Assembly: GCA_037962975.1 (NCBI GenBank)
Contig: CM075674.1
Coordinates: forward strand, 36,656,501 to 36,720,500
Origin: Clitoria ternatea
Taxonomy: Eukaryota > Streptophyta > Magnoliopsida > Fabales > Fabaceae
DNA: 64,000 bases
Reading direction: 5' to 3'
A program made the translations under genes and the position numbers. Shown in pieces: positions 24,003 through 34,848 of this stretch. How positions within the stretch are numbered: position 1 is the first letter of the stretch; each line of letters begins with the position of its first letter. The notes below the pieces were generated by a model, which worked only from the letters and a program-made list of their open reading frames with translations, was not told the DNA's origin and ran no database searches.

Positions 24003-26279
24003 TTAAAAATTGAAACAAACTAAATAAAAATATAAGGGAATATTTTTAAATGGTTATGCAGCAACCACAATGTCAACAATTAAAATTATGCAAAAAAAAG
24101 CAACAGACTCAATACAAAAATAAAAACGGCAAACTTAAATACAAAAGCAGTAACAAACTCCAAAATAGAAACAGTAACAACAGACTTAGTACAAAAACAA
24201 CAGCGGACTCAAAACAGAAACAGTAACAATAGACTTAGTGTAGATGCAACAACACGCTCCAAATAGAAACGGTAACAACATAGCAGATTTAGTGCTTCCA
24301 ACTCCTTAAAACTTAACCTATACTTATCCAATCTTCGCCAAATTTTACAAGCAACATATACAATTCAACTATGAACTAATGAGCTTGACCACACTAAAAT
24401 AATTTCAAAAATTGATAGAGATAGTGCATTTTGACCATTTTAGGTCATTTACACCAACCTATCAATTCTTATCCAATTTGGTCCAAACCAATTCTGTAAC
24501 ATAATTCAAATATGTCATAGAAGCCATCCAACCACTCCGAGGGTTCCACAACTCACATGTCTCATCTCGATCTGTTCAGTTCCTTGCTTAATGCATAATT
24601 ATCATAATTTCACATACTAAATCAATCAACTTCAGTACTACACTGTATTTATCATCATATACTTATCAATTATAACAAAAGTGTCAAACTTAATTAGGAT
24701 TCTCACGAAATTTTAAAATAATAATTGAAGTTGCTGCAACACCTGTTTTAAAGGGAACACGGCCACCAACCACTAAGCTTTTGGAAAGTTTTGCCTAGAA
24801 TTGACATTTATCTAGAGAGTAGAGAGTTACAGTGAAAATAACTAAAGTATAAACCAAATTCTCATTGTTAATATCAACTTTCCGGGCTTTCTGCAAATAA
24901 CTAATCTGTCATTGTTAAATATTTAATATGCTTAATCTTATATAGTCTGAATCGTTAGTATATATGAATAATGTGGTAAATACTACAGTGTAGAATGCTA
25001 AATTGCTAGAAGAAGCTAGGTTCGAAGGGGAAAAAAGAGAAATCATAGTAGAGAATTACAAATGAATAACTGTGATAACCAGAAAAGCTTCATGGTTAAA
25101 ACTGAAAGTAGAGTTCAATTATATGCATCCTCCAAATTGTTTCAATCTTTACCTTTTTCATTTATACTGGTTGTGAAGTTCTGTTAATATAGGAGCTTGT
25201 TATGAAATCATCTGATAGTGCTGCAGCTAGAGTCATGAATCGGTATTGAGGAAGCAATGGAGCAGTAGTTTGTGTTGTGTAAGAAACTTGGTCTTGCATA
25301 GCACCACTATATTCATAGATTGAATTTATAAGTTCAAATTAATCCTATAGTTATAAATTATTCATTTCTGTTTTCCTATGATTTAATAATTGTAGTCTTA
25401 TCATAAAATATTAATTACAGGAGTTACTTCACAGTGTATACATAAAAATTGAAGTAATTTTAACAGAAGCATAGTGCTACCAAAGGGTGTTATTAGAGTT
25501 ACTTAGTCGCAGTTACACTTCAGGGTGTTAAAATTATGTTTTTATTTGTTTAAAAGTGTATGGGAAAATTACTGAGAATTATCAGAACAAACCATTCTTT
25601 CTATTACTTTGTAGCACGATGGTCCCTCCTATTTAATTAATAGTCTTTTTTTTTTCTATTGTTCATATTTAAGCATCCCAACATTTTTTTTCAATATCTT
25701 ATGAGCCGCACAAGTGTTAAGTGTGTATATATAATAGTGTAGAGTGATGAATATTAAGAAAATTTGACTATGTTATATTTTCACCTTTAAAAATATTATG
25801 TTATTAAAGTATGTATATAAAGAAGAAATGGTTAAAGTTGGATTTAAAAAATTAAGTAAGGATATAATTAATCATTATAAGAAAATGGTAATATTATAGA
25901 TATCTATAATCCTGAATTGAAGTAGAATACGAATGTGGAATGTGGTTATATAGACTTTAAAATTATTTTTGATTTTTTTAAAATTTAACAAATTAGAAGT
26001 GTTTTTTTCATTAAATAAATTAGGTATTTTTCATCTCATTAAATAAGTTGGGTTAAATTATGATAATAGTGTAAAACTTAAATTCATGATACAGTTAAAA
26101 AATAAGTCTAGGTTATACATAAATTTGTTCTCTAAAAACCAAATGTGTCACCTATTACAAATACTACCAATATAATATATAAAATATAATTTTGTGCTAA
26201 TTTTTTATTCTGGTAATATTTGTTTGCATATTTGGGGAACATAAATATTTTAAGTAAAATATATTGATACTTAATTAAT
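24003..26279. other. AT-rich intergenic DNA with degenerate short repeats
   Basis: At 24,080-24,300 a run of degenerate repeats of AACAGTAACAACAGACTTAG-like units is visible. The rest shows nothing recognisable. Confidence 0.5.
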
Positions 26280-26587
26280 TATAAAGAATGTTAAGTGAAC
26301 CACAACATCAACAAGAAGGTCCAACAAAAATATTTTGTGACAATAAATCAATAATTGCTTTGACAAAGAATCAGTCTTTCATGGTCGTAGCAAACACATT
26401 GATATCAAGCATCACTACATTAATTTGTGACTTAATCAGAGACAAAGAAATTATGATGGAGTATTGTACTTCAAAAAATCAAGTAGCAAATATTTTTACA
26501 AAGCCACTTAAAACAAATTTATTCTTGAAATTGAAGAACATGCTTAGAATGATGAAGCCAAGTTTAAGGGAGGACGTTGGAAACTAA
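26280..26587 (+). pseudogene. Ty1/copia RNase H C-terminal fragment
   Basis: About 100 codons open from 26,288. IFCDNKSIIALTKN and MEYCTSKNQVANIFTKPLK are hallmarks of the end of the copia polyprotein (RNase H and tail). The frame is open from the fragment's start to its natural stop at 26,587. Everything upstream is missing, so this is a 5'-truncated copy. The normal HIDI block reads as LISS, a decayed catalytic-domain landmark. Confidence 0.88.
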
Positions 26588-27050
26588 ACTTGGTAACTGG
26601 ACAAGTTGTCAATTTGGAGATAGTTTTTTACGGTTAATATGCATTTGTGAAAGCCTTGTAAATTAGAAACTGGGACACAGTTTTGAAAAACTGGACACAA
26701 TTTGACAAATGACAACAAGCTTCGTAATATTTTATTATTATACTTTGCCTATAAAAGGATTAGGAATGCATCATTTGAAAGTGTAATATGAGAAAGAAAA
26801 AAAGGAGTACCGTGAGGAAAAATAGAGAGAAAACTCCAGCGAGCTTTATTTATTTTGGTGAGAATTTTGTGAGTTGAAATATTATTTTGAGTGTGTAATT
26901 TTAGAGTAATCAGATTTGTATTTTCTTAAAACAAAAGAGGCGTAGTATATTATGCAAAGATTTGCCTGAAATTATATTTTAGTAAATTTATAATTATTAA
27001 AAGAGTTAGGTAGCTCTGGCTGTGATTCTGTCAAGGAATGCGAGGACAGA
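26577..27050 (+). mobile_element. 3' LTR of the truncated copia element
   Basis: Just after the polypurine stretch AAGTTTAAGGGAGG comes TTGGAAACTAAACTTGG, the usual start of such LTRs. A TATA box CTATAAAAGG lies near 26,750. The distal edge is not defined by a second LTR, so the end coordinate is a guess. Confidence 0.5.
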
Positions 27051-27168
27051 ATGAGGTTGTAAAGTAATTAAGGGGAGGAAAAAAGAAGGTCGTGGGCAAG
27101 TCCTTTTTGGGCCCATGGACTCGTACAATGCTAAACTCCTTTGTGTTTTGTTGGATCATAACCTATAA

Positions 27169-28151
27169 GGTTGCATTTAGTTACAACAATATTTTTTCAG
27201 TTTTTAAAAAGTTTTTTAAAGTTTTCATTTCTTGAAAAAATATAAAAAATTGTGAAAATGTGTTTAGAAACTATGTTTAAAAACTGAAAAAAGTATTTAA
27301 ATGTAACCAGTTTTTTTTTGTTTTACTTCATATTTTCATTCAAATTATTTGAGAATTGTTCGATATATGTTATTTATAACACTATATTGCATACATATAT
27401 GTATAAATATATTTTATTTATAAATATATTATTTAATAAATACATCCACATATATTATCTATGACACTGTAAAAAAATGTCATCTTGTTTTTTTTTATTT
27501 TTCAAAGTAAGCATTTTAAAATAAATATATCCACATAAAAAAAGTTTTAAAATGTAGATATTTAAAAAATTTATTTTGAAAATCAATAAAGTTTGACATA
27601 ATCATTTATAGAGTATATTATTTTTATAATAAAAATTTTATTAATTAAACCTCCTCTTATCCATAAAATATGATAATTTTACATAAATTTATTTATTAAT
27701 ATTAAAATTAATTGATAAATTCAATATATTTAATTAAAATAATTAAAATAAAATTTGATAGTTGAATCTTATAAGAAATATGGGAGGAAGATCCATAGGT
27801 AATTTGATAAGAACACCTCCTATCATTTGTCATTATCCTTAAGCAATTTTAAAATTTCATAGGATTTTAAACTGAAATAATCGTTAACTAATGGTTGCAT
27901 TTGCAACGTCAATGGAAAAAGAAAAGAAAACATGTTTTCCCAATAATGGAAAATTTCATAATACCATGATGGATAATTTTTTAAATAATGGTTGTTTTTA
28001 AATAATGCTTATTTTTTGGAATACAGAGTTTTTCATTTTTCAACTTTTTCCCTTGAAAAATTGAGTCATTGAACATGTTTTTCATTTTTATATGTATTCT
28101 ACAAATATTTTTATATTTTTTCTAACAACAACATGCTAACTAAACGCACTC
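27169..28151. mobile_element. Harbinger-like MITE or decayed element, about 980 bp
   Basis: The left end GGTTGCATTTAGTTA and the right end (inverse) GAGTGCGTTTAGTTA form imperfect inverted repeats, flanked by TAA at 27,166-27,168 and 28,152-28,154. Within it, 27,169-27,306 is itself a foldback (GGTTGCATTTAG ... AAATGTAACC). No coding sequence is present. Confidence 0.5.
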
Positions 28152-28830
28152 TAAACCTCTCATAAAAAATAAAAGAAAGAAATTAAGGAAAATAGCTCAC
28201 AAAAAGCTAAATTTTAGTTATACAAGATGACGAAAGTAAACAATGGCAAATGTTAGTGGTGTGTGTCAATGAAGAAGGTGGTGTGGTGTGGTGACAAAAA
28301 AAAAACCAAAATGATAGATAGAAAGAAAAAATTCAAAATGAAATTAATTGACACTCACTTAAGGTAAGAGAAAAAAAATCACCTAATGAGAAACTCATAA
28401 AGAAAGCGAATTCATAAAAAACTGAACTAAATTAATAAACTGTCAACTCATAACTTATTTGAACTAATATAGCCTAATAAAAAAATTACCCACTCCCCTT
28501 TTATCTATTTCATTCTCCAAACCTAAAATTATGCTTAATAATAGAGCCTTTTTTAAAAAAAATACATATCATATATCAATAAAGGATTAGATCTTATTAA
28601 CGTGAAAAATGAGGATATTATAAATGAATAAATATTTTTTTAAACACAAATGAATAAGTCTAAACTATATAATTAAAATTATAACTTATTAAAATAATTT
28701 TGATAGTTGAGAACACAAATAAACTTTAGAGAGGGTTTAAATAGTAGCTTTTATTTGTTTAAGAAGATAAACTGAATCTTAAACCCTAAAAAGAATACAA
28801 CAGAAAAAAGAAAATAAAATAAGAGAGTAG
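28152..28830. other. AT-rich intergenic DNA
   Basis: Nothing recognisable beyond A-rich and T-rich runs. Confidence 0.5.
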
Positions 28831-28945
28831 CCGCCAGTGTAGGATTAGTTTAGTTGGTCGACCTTTCATCACTCGCATTGTTAAGATTTGGGTTCAACTC
28901 CAAAACAATACACTTGATAAACTATACATATATAATAGTTAAAAA
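28831..28945 (+). mobile_element. probable tRNA-derived SINE
   Basis: An A-box-like TAGTTTAGTTGG at 28,846-28,857 and a B-box-like GGTTCAACTCC at 28,891-28,901 are spaced as in an RNA polymerase III promoter. The sequence does not fold as a complete tRNA. It is followed by A/T-rich sequence. Ends and target duplication are not resolved. Confidence 0.45.
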
Positions 28946-30222
28946 TGTAAATGTTTATTTATTTATTTTATTAATAACTTTGTTGAAAATCAAACATAAA
29001 TGATGTAGATAAAGAGGTTTCACATCTAACAGAGATAGATAGATAAATAAATTGTTTATAAGTAGATAAACTTATGAATTTAAACTTCCCGACAAACTCA
29101 ATATCGTAACTCAACTCAACTCAGCTTGTGAGAAAAAGTATTTAAGTAATTAGACGTATATTTCGATGAGGTAGTCACTTTTTTTATGAACAGCCTAAGA
29201 TGATAAATAGGAACCCTTTTTCCTTTTGAATTCCTTTTCTCAGCATCCACGATTCATTCATTTTTACCTTCTTTTTAAAAAGTCCTACTCTACAATTATT
29301 GACTAGGTCCTTTGGTTTCCTATATATGTTATAAACCAATTCAATTCCTTCTTTTGGTTAGATATGATGTGGGTGAGATCAACATTCTTAAAGTGGTATG
29401 CTTTTAAAAACTTGGTTTTGTTAGTTTGGTATATATTATTTACACACGCAAAATCAAAAGAATCTGGTAACAGAAGCTATACAAATAATGTGTTGTTAAA
29501 GGGGGGGAAAAAAGTTGAACTGTAGGTTTCCCAATTTCATCGGGGAATCTGGGTTTGTCTACTTTATTTGTATTTATGACTTATTACTGAATAAAGTAAT
29601 CTATGCACCTAGCTATTTAGGGTTCTCAAATCACTACAGGAGTGGATAACAAAGTATAAATGTATGGGAATATAAGGACGGTTTAGAAGTTGGAGAATGA
29701 TGAAGAGATAAGGGAAGGGGACACATTATCTCTCACTCATATTTTCAATAAAAATTAATAAATTAATATTTTTTGGCAAAAAGTATAGATTTAAAAAAGT
29801 TTATTTCTAATAAATATTTTTTTATTTTAATCTCTATAATTTTATTTTTCTTTTACATCTTTTTATATTGGATATTTTATGTTTAATTTCTATTGTAAAC
29901 TTGAATTCATTAATTATTTATATAATAAGTAACTAAGTTATATGTTTTCTTGTTTATACTGTATTAACATGTGACTAATAAGTTAAAATAAAATTTTTAA
30001 TAGTTATAATTGTTGAGATTTTTCATGACAAAAAAAATATATTTTAGCTTATAGAACCTGTTAGATATAATAAACCTATCCTAATAAGATAACATGTAAT
30101 TTATTTTATGTTTAGAAAAAATATTATATAGGAACCAAAACAAAATATATTATTTTATAGGGAAAATATTTAAGCCAAAAATACAAATATGACGTGAAAG
30201 ATTGGTATATTATATATATATA
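28946..30222. other. AT-rich intergenic DNA
   Basis: No gene or element boundary seen. It ends in a TA microsatellite (30,208-30,227) that was the insertion site of the gypsy element. Confidence 0.55.
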
Positions 30223-30227
30223 TATAT

Positions 30228-30795
30228 TAATCTGTCCTGAAGAATCCGGGGTCAAAGATGACAGTTAACCGGACTCCTAAGTTCTCCTGTCACTCACAAT
30301 TTTACACTGTTTCAGTGGAGTACGGTATTCTGTACCCCGGTTCAATGGGAATCCGAGGTTTTTCCCGTAAAGGTTGTAATTGTTGTTAACTCCGTTCTGA
30401 CACTTCAAGACCACACCGGAGGGGTACCTGCAGATTATTCTCTGATGCCTAAGTCAGAATAGTGTTTAAGATAATATCGAATTATGGAGATAGATTACAG
30501 ATAACTTAGATTAAATGCTTATTCAGTAATAAATGGCTTGTATTTATAGTGTTTACCTTAGCTCTAAAAGTGATTTGACTATCCTCCTAACTTACTATTG
30601 ATACAGTGCCTGCAGGGTATGGTTGCCCATACTTCTTCTGACTGATTGTCGGATTGTCAATAATCGACCAGAGTCAACTGTAAAGGTTCGTAGTCAGCTA
30701 GTCACGTAGGACTCTGACTTTCTCTTACCCTTTTTGGATATGGTATTCGTACTTAAGGACCTCGTCCAAACCATACGGCTTGTCATCTCGGATCA
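30228..30795 (-). mobile_element. 3' LTR of the gypsy element
   Basis: Starts on the minus strand with TGATCCGAGATGACAAGCC at 30,795 and ends ...GGACAGATTA at 30,228. It is nearly collinear with 53,340-53,907. Confidence 0.92.
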
Positions 30796-30811
30796 TTTGC
30801 CCCCTTAGTTT
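30796..30811 (-). other. polypurine tract of the gypsy element
   Basis: On the minus strand AAACTAAGGGGGCAAA lies directly before the 3' LTR, where plus-strand DNA synthesis is primed in LTR retrotransposons. Confidence 0.75.
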
Positions 30812-31130
30812 GTATTTGTAGTTACTGCATAAGATGAATTAGTCGTAGTACAAATTAAAAATTTATCGGGGTACAAGTTCTGGTATGCTAAATAGGTCCG
30901 GTGTCGCTCTTATTTTGGTTAGGTGGAGCATTAAATGCTTCTCACCTGTAAAAGCTACCACCTCATAAGGATTGCTGACGTGTCACCTTATGATAGGTCG
31001 TGCATCGCACGCGCTCTGAGGTGACGTCAGCTTAGACGGAACGACGCGCTTCTTTTGGGTTGCGACGTTTCATCTTCCACTTCATCTATGGGCCGTGACT
31101 GTTGAACTTCGGCCCATACCCTTTTTAGCC

Positions 31131-31138
31131 TATAAAAG
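31131..31138 (+). promoter_or_regulatory. TATA box of the antisense gene
   Basis: TATAAAAG about 165 bp upstream of the first ATG of the plus-strand gene, preceded by a GGCCCA motif and followed by a CACTT pentamer tandem (31,156-31,173). This suggests the antisense gene has its own promoter inside the element. Confidence 0.55.
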
Positions 31139-31295
31139 GCTGGCCCTTCTGTTACTTCACTTCACTTCACTTCTCACTCTGCTGAAACTCTGCTCGACCA
31201 TCCTTCTGCTTTTGCTTTTTATTTCATCCTGGCTCGTACTAGAAGAACCGCTCGTATTATCCCCATAGGTAGCCTTCATAATTCCCTTTTTTACC

Positions 31296-31995
31296 ATGTC
31301 TTCTTTTTCTTCTAACCACGGCCAGGAGCGAGATTCCTCTTGTGAAATTATTTCGAATCCCTCCACTTCTTGGCCTCCCGAGGTTCCTCGTCATGGACCT
31401 TGGCTTACTCAAATGGACATTCGTAGGTGGATGACTCCGAATAGCTTGGGCTCAACCTCCTGGGCGAAGTTTTCCATTTCCAGTGTTCAAATTCCTCATT
31501 CACCCCTTCCTCCTGTGTCTCCAGACCGGAGTGAAAATTCTAGCGTAGTGCATTACTATGCTGATGATACTGACTTTTACTCACGTGTACTTTTTTTAGC
31601 GCACATAGTGACAATGGATGCCTCTGGCTCATCTACCCTGTGAAATGACCCCGACGATACCTTCATGATAGCGAACAAAGTAAACTAGCTAGCCCGGAAA
31701 GCCAAGGATCCTTACTTCTGGGTTTCCCAAGATATTCTCCCAATTTACAACTGTCTTGCTCAACCTATGGACAGTGTGGAACTGGAGTTGGATTACCACT
31801 GGCGAGCCAAGAAGTATGCCAAGTCTTTCTCCCTCTTTGCCCCTACCATGACCGAACGGATCTACCACATTCCAAGGGACCGCTTCATCTTCTTCCACGA
31901 CTACACCATCAGTAAGGTGGGAGTTCAGTTCCCCCTCAATAAATTTAAAATGGGGGTACTATAGTTCCTTGACATAGCCCCCAACCAGCTTCATC
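31296..31995 (+). pseudogene. antisense gene of the gypsy element, part 1 (transposase_28-like)
   Basis: Opens at MSSFSSNHGQERDSS (31,296) and stays in one frame to 31,995, interrupted by TGA at 31,641, TAG near 31,684 and TAG at 31,962. The last residues, FLDIAPNQLH, continue exactly into PNGWALI after the CACTA 2 insertion when the ATC duplication is removed. That block is the hallmark of the Pfam family for putative gypsy-type transposon proteins (transposase_28). Antisense extra ORFs are known from Tat-lineage plant elements; their function is unknown. Confidence 0.75.
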
Positions 31996-32014
31996 CACCA
32001 CTAAAAAAACAACT

Positions 32015-32625
32015 GTTAGCGACGGACAAAATTGGTCGCTAATCAATGGAACTCCCGTCGCTAAAACAATTAGCGACGGCGTCACAGACGGGAACGTGGG
32101 CGTCGCTAAAACCCTCGTCGAAAACACATTAGCGACCAAAAACATGCCGTCGCTAACTTATTGACGGCGTAAGGCCGTCGCTAAAATCGTCCCTGCCCAA
32201 TAACTGCTGCTGTCGCTAAGTGTTGCCATACAGCGACCTCGGGACCCCGTCGCTACTAATTGACACCAGCGACCACCCATGCGCCGTCGCTATAGGTAGT
32301 GATACAGCGACCAATACATTCCGTCGCTAGTGGTTGTCAGGTAGCGACCACACCTTTCCGTCGCTAGAGGTAGTGATACAGCGACCAATACGTCCCGTCG
32401 CTAGTGGTTGTCAGGTAGCGACCACAACGTCCGTCGCTAGTGGTTGCGATGTAGCGACCAAGGCGTCCCGTCGCTAGTGGTTGTCAGGTCGCGACCACAA
32501 CGTCCGTCGCTAGTGGTTGCGATGTAGCGACCAAGGCCTCCCGTCGCTAGTGGTTGTGAGGTAGCGACCACAACGTCCGTCGCTAGTGTTAATAAGTCAG
32601 CGACGGACGGGTACCGTCGCTAACG
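32015..32625. repeat. left subterminal repeats of CACTA 2
   Basis: Dense alternating GCGACGG/TAGCGACC and CCGTCGCTA motifs. Within 32,321-32,600 there is a tandem unit of about 73 bp (landmark CCGTCGCTAGTGG at 32,321, 32,395, 32,468 and 32,541). Presumed transposase binding region. Confidence 0.88.
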
Positions 32626-32955
32626 AGAATTTTTAAATTTTTTTAAAATTGATCCAATATTGACTGGTTTTGTTAATTTAGCTTTAAAAATATCTTTATT
32701 GGCTGATAAAATTTTATAATTAAATTAAAATAATTTTTTTGAAGCAATGAATTATTATTAAAAACAAAATAATAGATTAAATTAATTTATGAAATAGGTT
32801 GAATTATTAATGATAGGTAGAAAGGCTTTGTGATTTGAATGTAATTACCATTAAATATTGACATAATAAATAAAGAATGACAAACTAAATACTGAATGAA
32901 AATATAACATAACTAAAAATCAAATATACAATGTGTATAAATAAAAGAACTACAA
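32626..32955. other. AT-rich spacer downstream of the CACTA 2 TNPA-like gene
   Basis: Non-coding; expected to hold the 3' untranslated region of the gene ending at 32,956. No other signal is seen. Confidence 0.5.
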
Positions 32956-34776
32956 TCAAGGTGGTGGGGGATCCTGGGGTGGTGGTGGGGGCGCCTGGGA
33001 AGTGGGGGGAGGTAGCCTCGCCATCAACTGCATCAGTAGCTCCTGCTGCTGAGCAAGTTGCCGACGAGTCTCGGCGTGCTGCTCCTCGGCCCGCTGTCGG
33101 TCCGCCTCGGCCTTCTGTCGGTCCGCCTCGTGCCGCTCCAACAGCAACTGCCTCTGACGTCGCTCCTCCTGTAGCTCATCGTTCAGGTTTTGAATTACCT
33201 GAACGACCTCAGTCGGAAGACCAGAGGAAGACGAAGAGGAAGGGGTCTTCCCCTTTTTCGCCAGCTGCGTGCCGACGCCACCCAATCCAAACACCCTCCC
33301 TTTCTTGTTCACACCGCCAACAGCCTCCATATAGATGGCGTTGTCGTCAGAACAAGATAGGGTGGGAGGAACCTCCCCTTCAGGAGTGGAAGCCACCAGG
33401 TCCGCCTCCTTCTCGGCCCTCCTGGCCTGATACGCCTCCTGTAAATTCAAAAACAACGATAGGATTAGTAAGTTGATTTGTAAATTATAAGTATATGTCA
33501 GTTAAAAGTAAATACCGCTAGCTCCGTAGTCTTCTGGTTTACCCATGCACCGGCTTTGTTCTTCTTGGTCATTTGCATGACCTCAAACAAAGAAGGCTCC
33601 CGGTGCTCCCTCTGCTCCTGTGGTGGACAAAAAACATTGAGATTATTATTTGTAAACATGTAAGACGAATGATAATAGAAATGTTTAACATAAATATACT
33701 TACAAATCTTTTCTTGTGCTCGAGGGTTGAAATGCTACCCCCAGTGTAAACCGAGGCTGCAGCATCGGCGGCTCTGTTGGCCCTATTCCGAGCACTCGCC
33801 TGCTGGAATGGGACCCCGCCCCACTTCTGGACCATCCCGTCCCAATGGTCCTCCGGGATCCAACGAGGGCGCTCACCCTTGTCCCTCACCTTCCAAAGGG
33901 TACTCTTGATGATTTTGGAGGTCTTTGTGGCAAAGACCTTCCTAATCTCATCAATCATACCCTCCGCCCACTGGTAATCACGCTGTAAAATGAATTGAGA
34001 AATCAAAATTAATAACAGGTCTATTTTACAAATCAAGTCACAATAAATGAGCTAGGAACTTACCGAGAAGGTGTCAAACCACCTATCTTGCACAACCTTC
34101 CCAGCATCTGTCCAAGATATATATGGACCATCCCACTGGGCCTTCAAAACCTTAGTAATCGCTTTGGTAGTGCGACTACTATCAACAAAGCTGTAATGAC
34201 AACAATTATGTTAGGAGTAAAACAACACACAATCTAGGGAGACACCCAAAATTTCGGCAGAGTCTCCCCTGTAAATGTAACATTTCCAAGTTTACATAGT
34301 TACCCTGTTACAAACAGAAGAGTGCCCAGTACAATTCAATCTATACAAGTACTAATTAAAGTAACATCCAATAAACCAACAAGTCTTTCTACTAAAGTTT
34401 AATATAAAGTGTCATACAAATAACATAAAAGTATTTGAGGTTTAGTCACTTACTCGTCTCCGGCCGGCACGGGTACCAACATGGGCAGAGGGGATGCCGG
34501 AGGTGGGGTCGCCTGATGGCCATGGTCCTCCAAGCCACCAACTCCAGGAGTCTGCTCTGGGGTGGTCAGCTGTGGGGGTGATGGGGTGGTCTGCTGTGGT
34601 GGTGGTGATGGAGTGGTCTGCTGTAGTGGTGATGGAGTGGTCTGCTGTAGTGGTGATGGAGTGGTCCGCTGTGGTGGTGATGGAGTGGTCTCCTGCCCTG
34701 GGGTAGGAGTCCCCAGACGGGAAGCCGGGGTCCTGGACCCACCACCCCTACTGAAGGGCAGTCGACGTCCCGTCAT
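32956..34776 (-). CDS. CACTA 2 TNPA-like protein (transposase_24 family), apparently intact
   Basis: Five exons with canonical GT-AG sites: 34776-34454, 34190-34064, 33982-33704, 33617-33516 and 33438-32956 (TGA stop). Exon 1 starts MTGRRLPFSRGGGSR and encodes a proline/threonine-rich tandem of TTPSP-QQ units. Exons 2-4 hold the transposase_24-like region (WDGPYISWTDAGK, then KTSKIIKSTLWKVRDKG, then AGAWVNQKTTELA). Exon 5 is a long coiled coil rich in R, Q and E (QRQLLLERHEADRQKAEADR and following) ending in a proline tail PPPPPQDPPPP. I see no premature stop. In En/Spm the TNPA protein binds subterminal motifs and helps transposition; that role here is inferred. Exon phases were not all verified. 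Confidence 0.78.
34230..34345. repeat. AAATTTCGGCAG motif copy in TNPA intron 1
   Basis: Contains CCAAAATTTCGGCAGAG then TCTCCCCTGTAAATG, inside the first intron of the TNPA-like gene. The same segment of about 100 bp occurs diverged at 39,105-39,215 of the same element. GGGAGAC...GTCTCCCC forms a short stem. Confidence 0.65.
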
Positions 34777-34848
34777 CTGTGGATAAAATAATGAACAAAA
34801 AAGGTTAGTCTCAGGATATATATAAACCTATGTATATATGTTTAACAA

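Noticed and set aside
28846..28901. Possible tRNA gene
   Set aside because: A and B boxes are present but no cloverleaf with acceptor stem can be formed; a SINE is more likely.
31998..32010. CACTA 2 left border at CACTAAAAAAAC instead of CACCACTA
   Set aside because: Only the border at 31,996 gives matching 3-bp ATC duplications and restores the reading frame of the interrupted gene.
32321..32600. Regularly spaced palindromic repeats resembling a CRISPR array
   Set aside because: These are degenerate CACTA subterminal repeats in a plant genome; spacers are themselves repeated.
34494..34786. Plus-strand frames rich in repeated WSAVVVMEWSAVV or CCGGDGVV units
   Set aside because: Exact antisense of the proline-rich tandem in exon 1 of the CACTA 2 TNPA-like gene.
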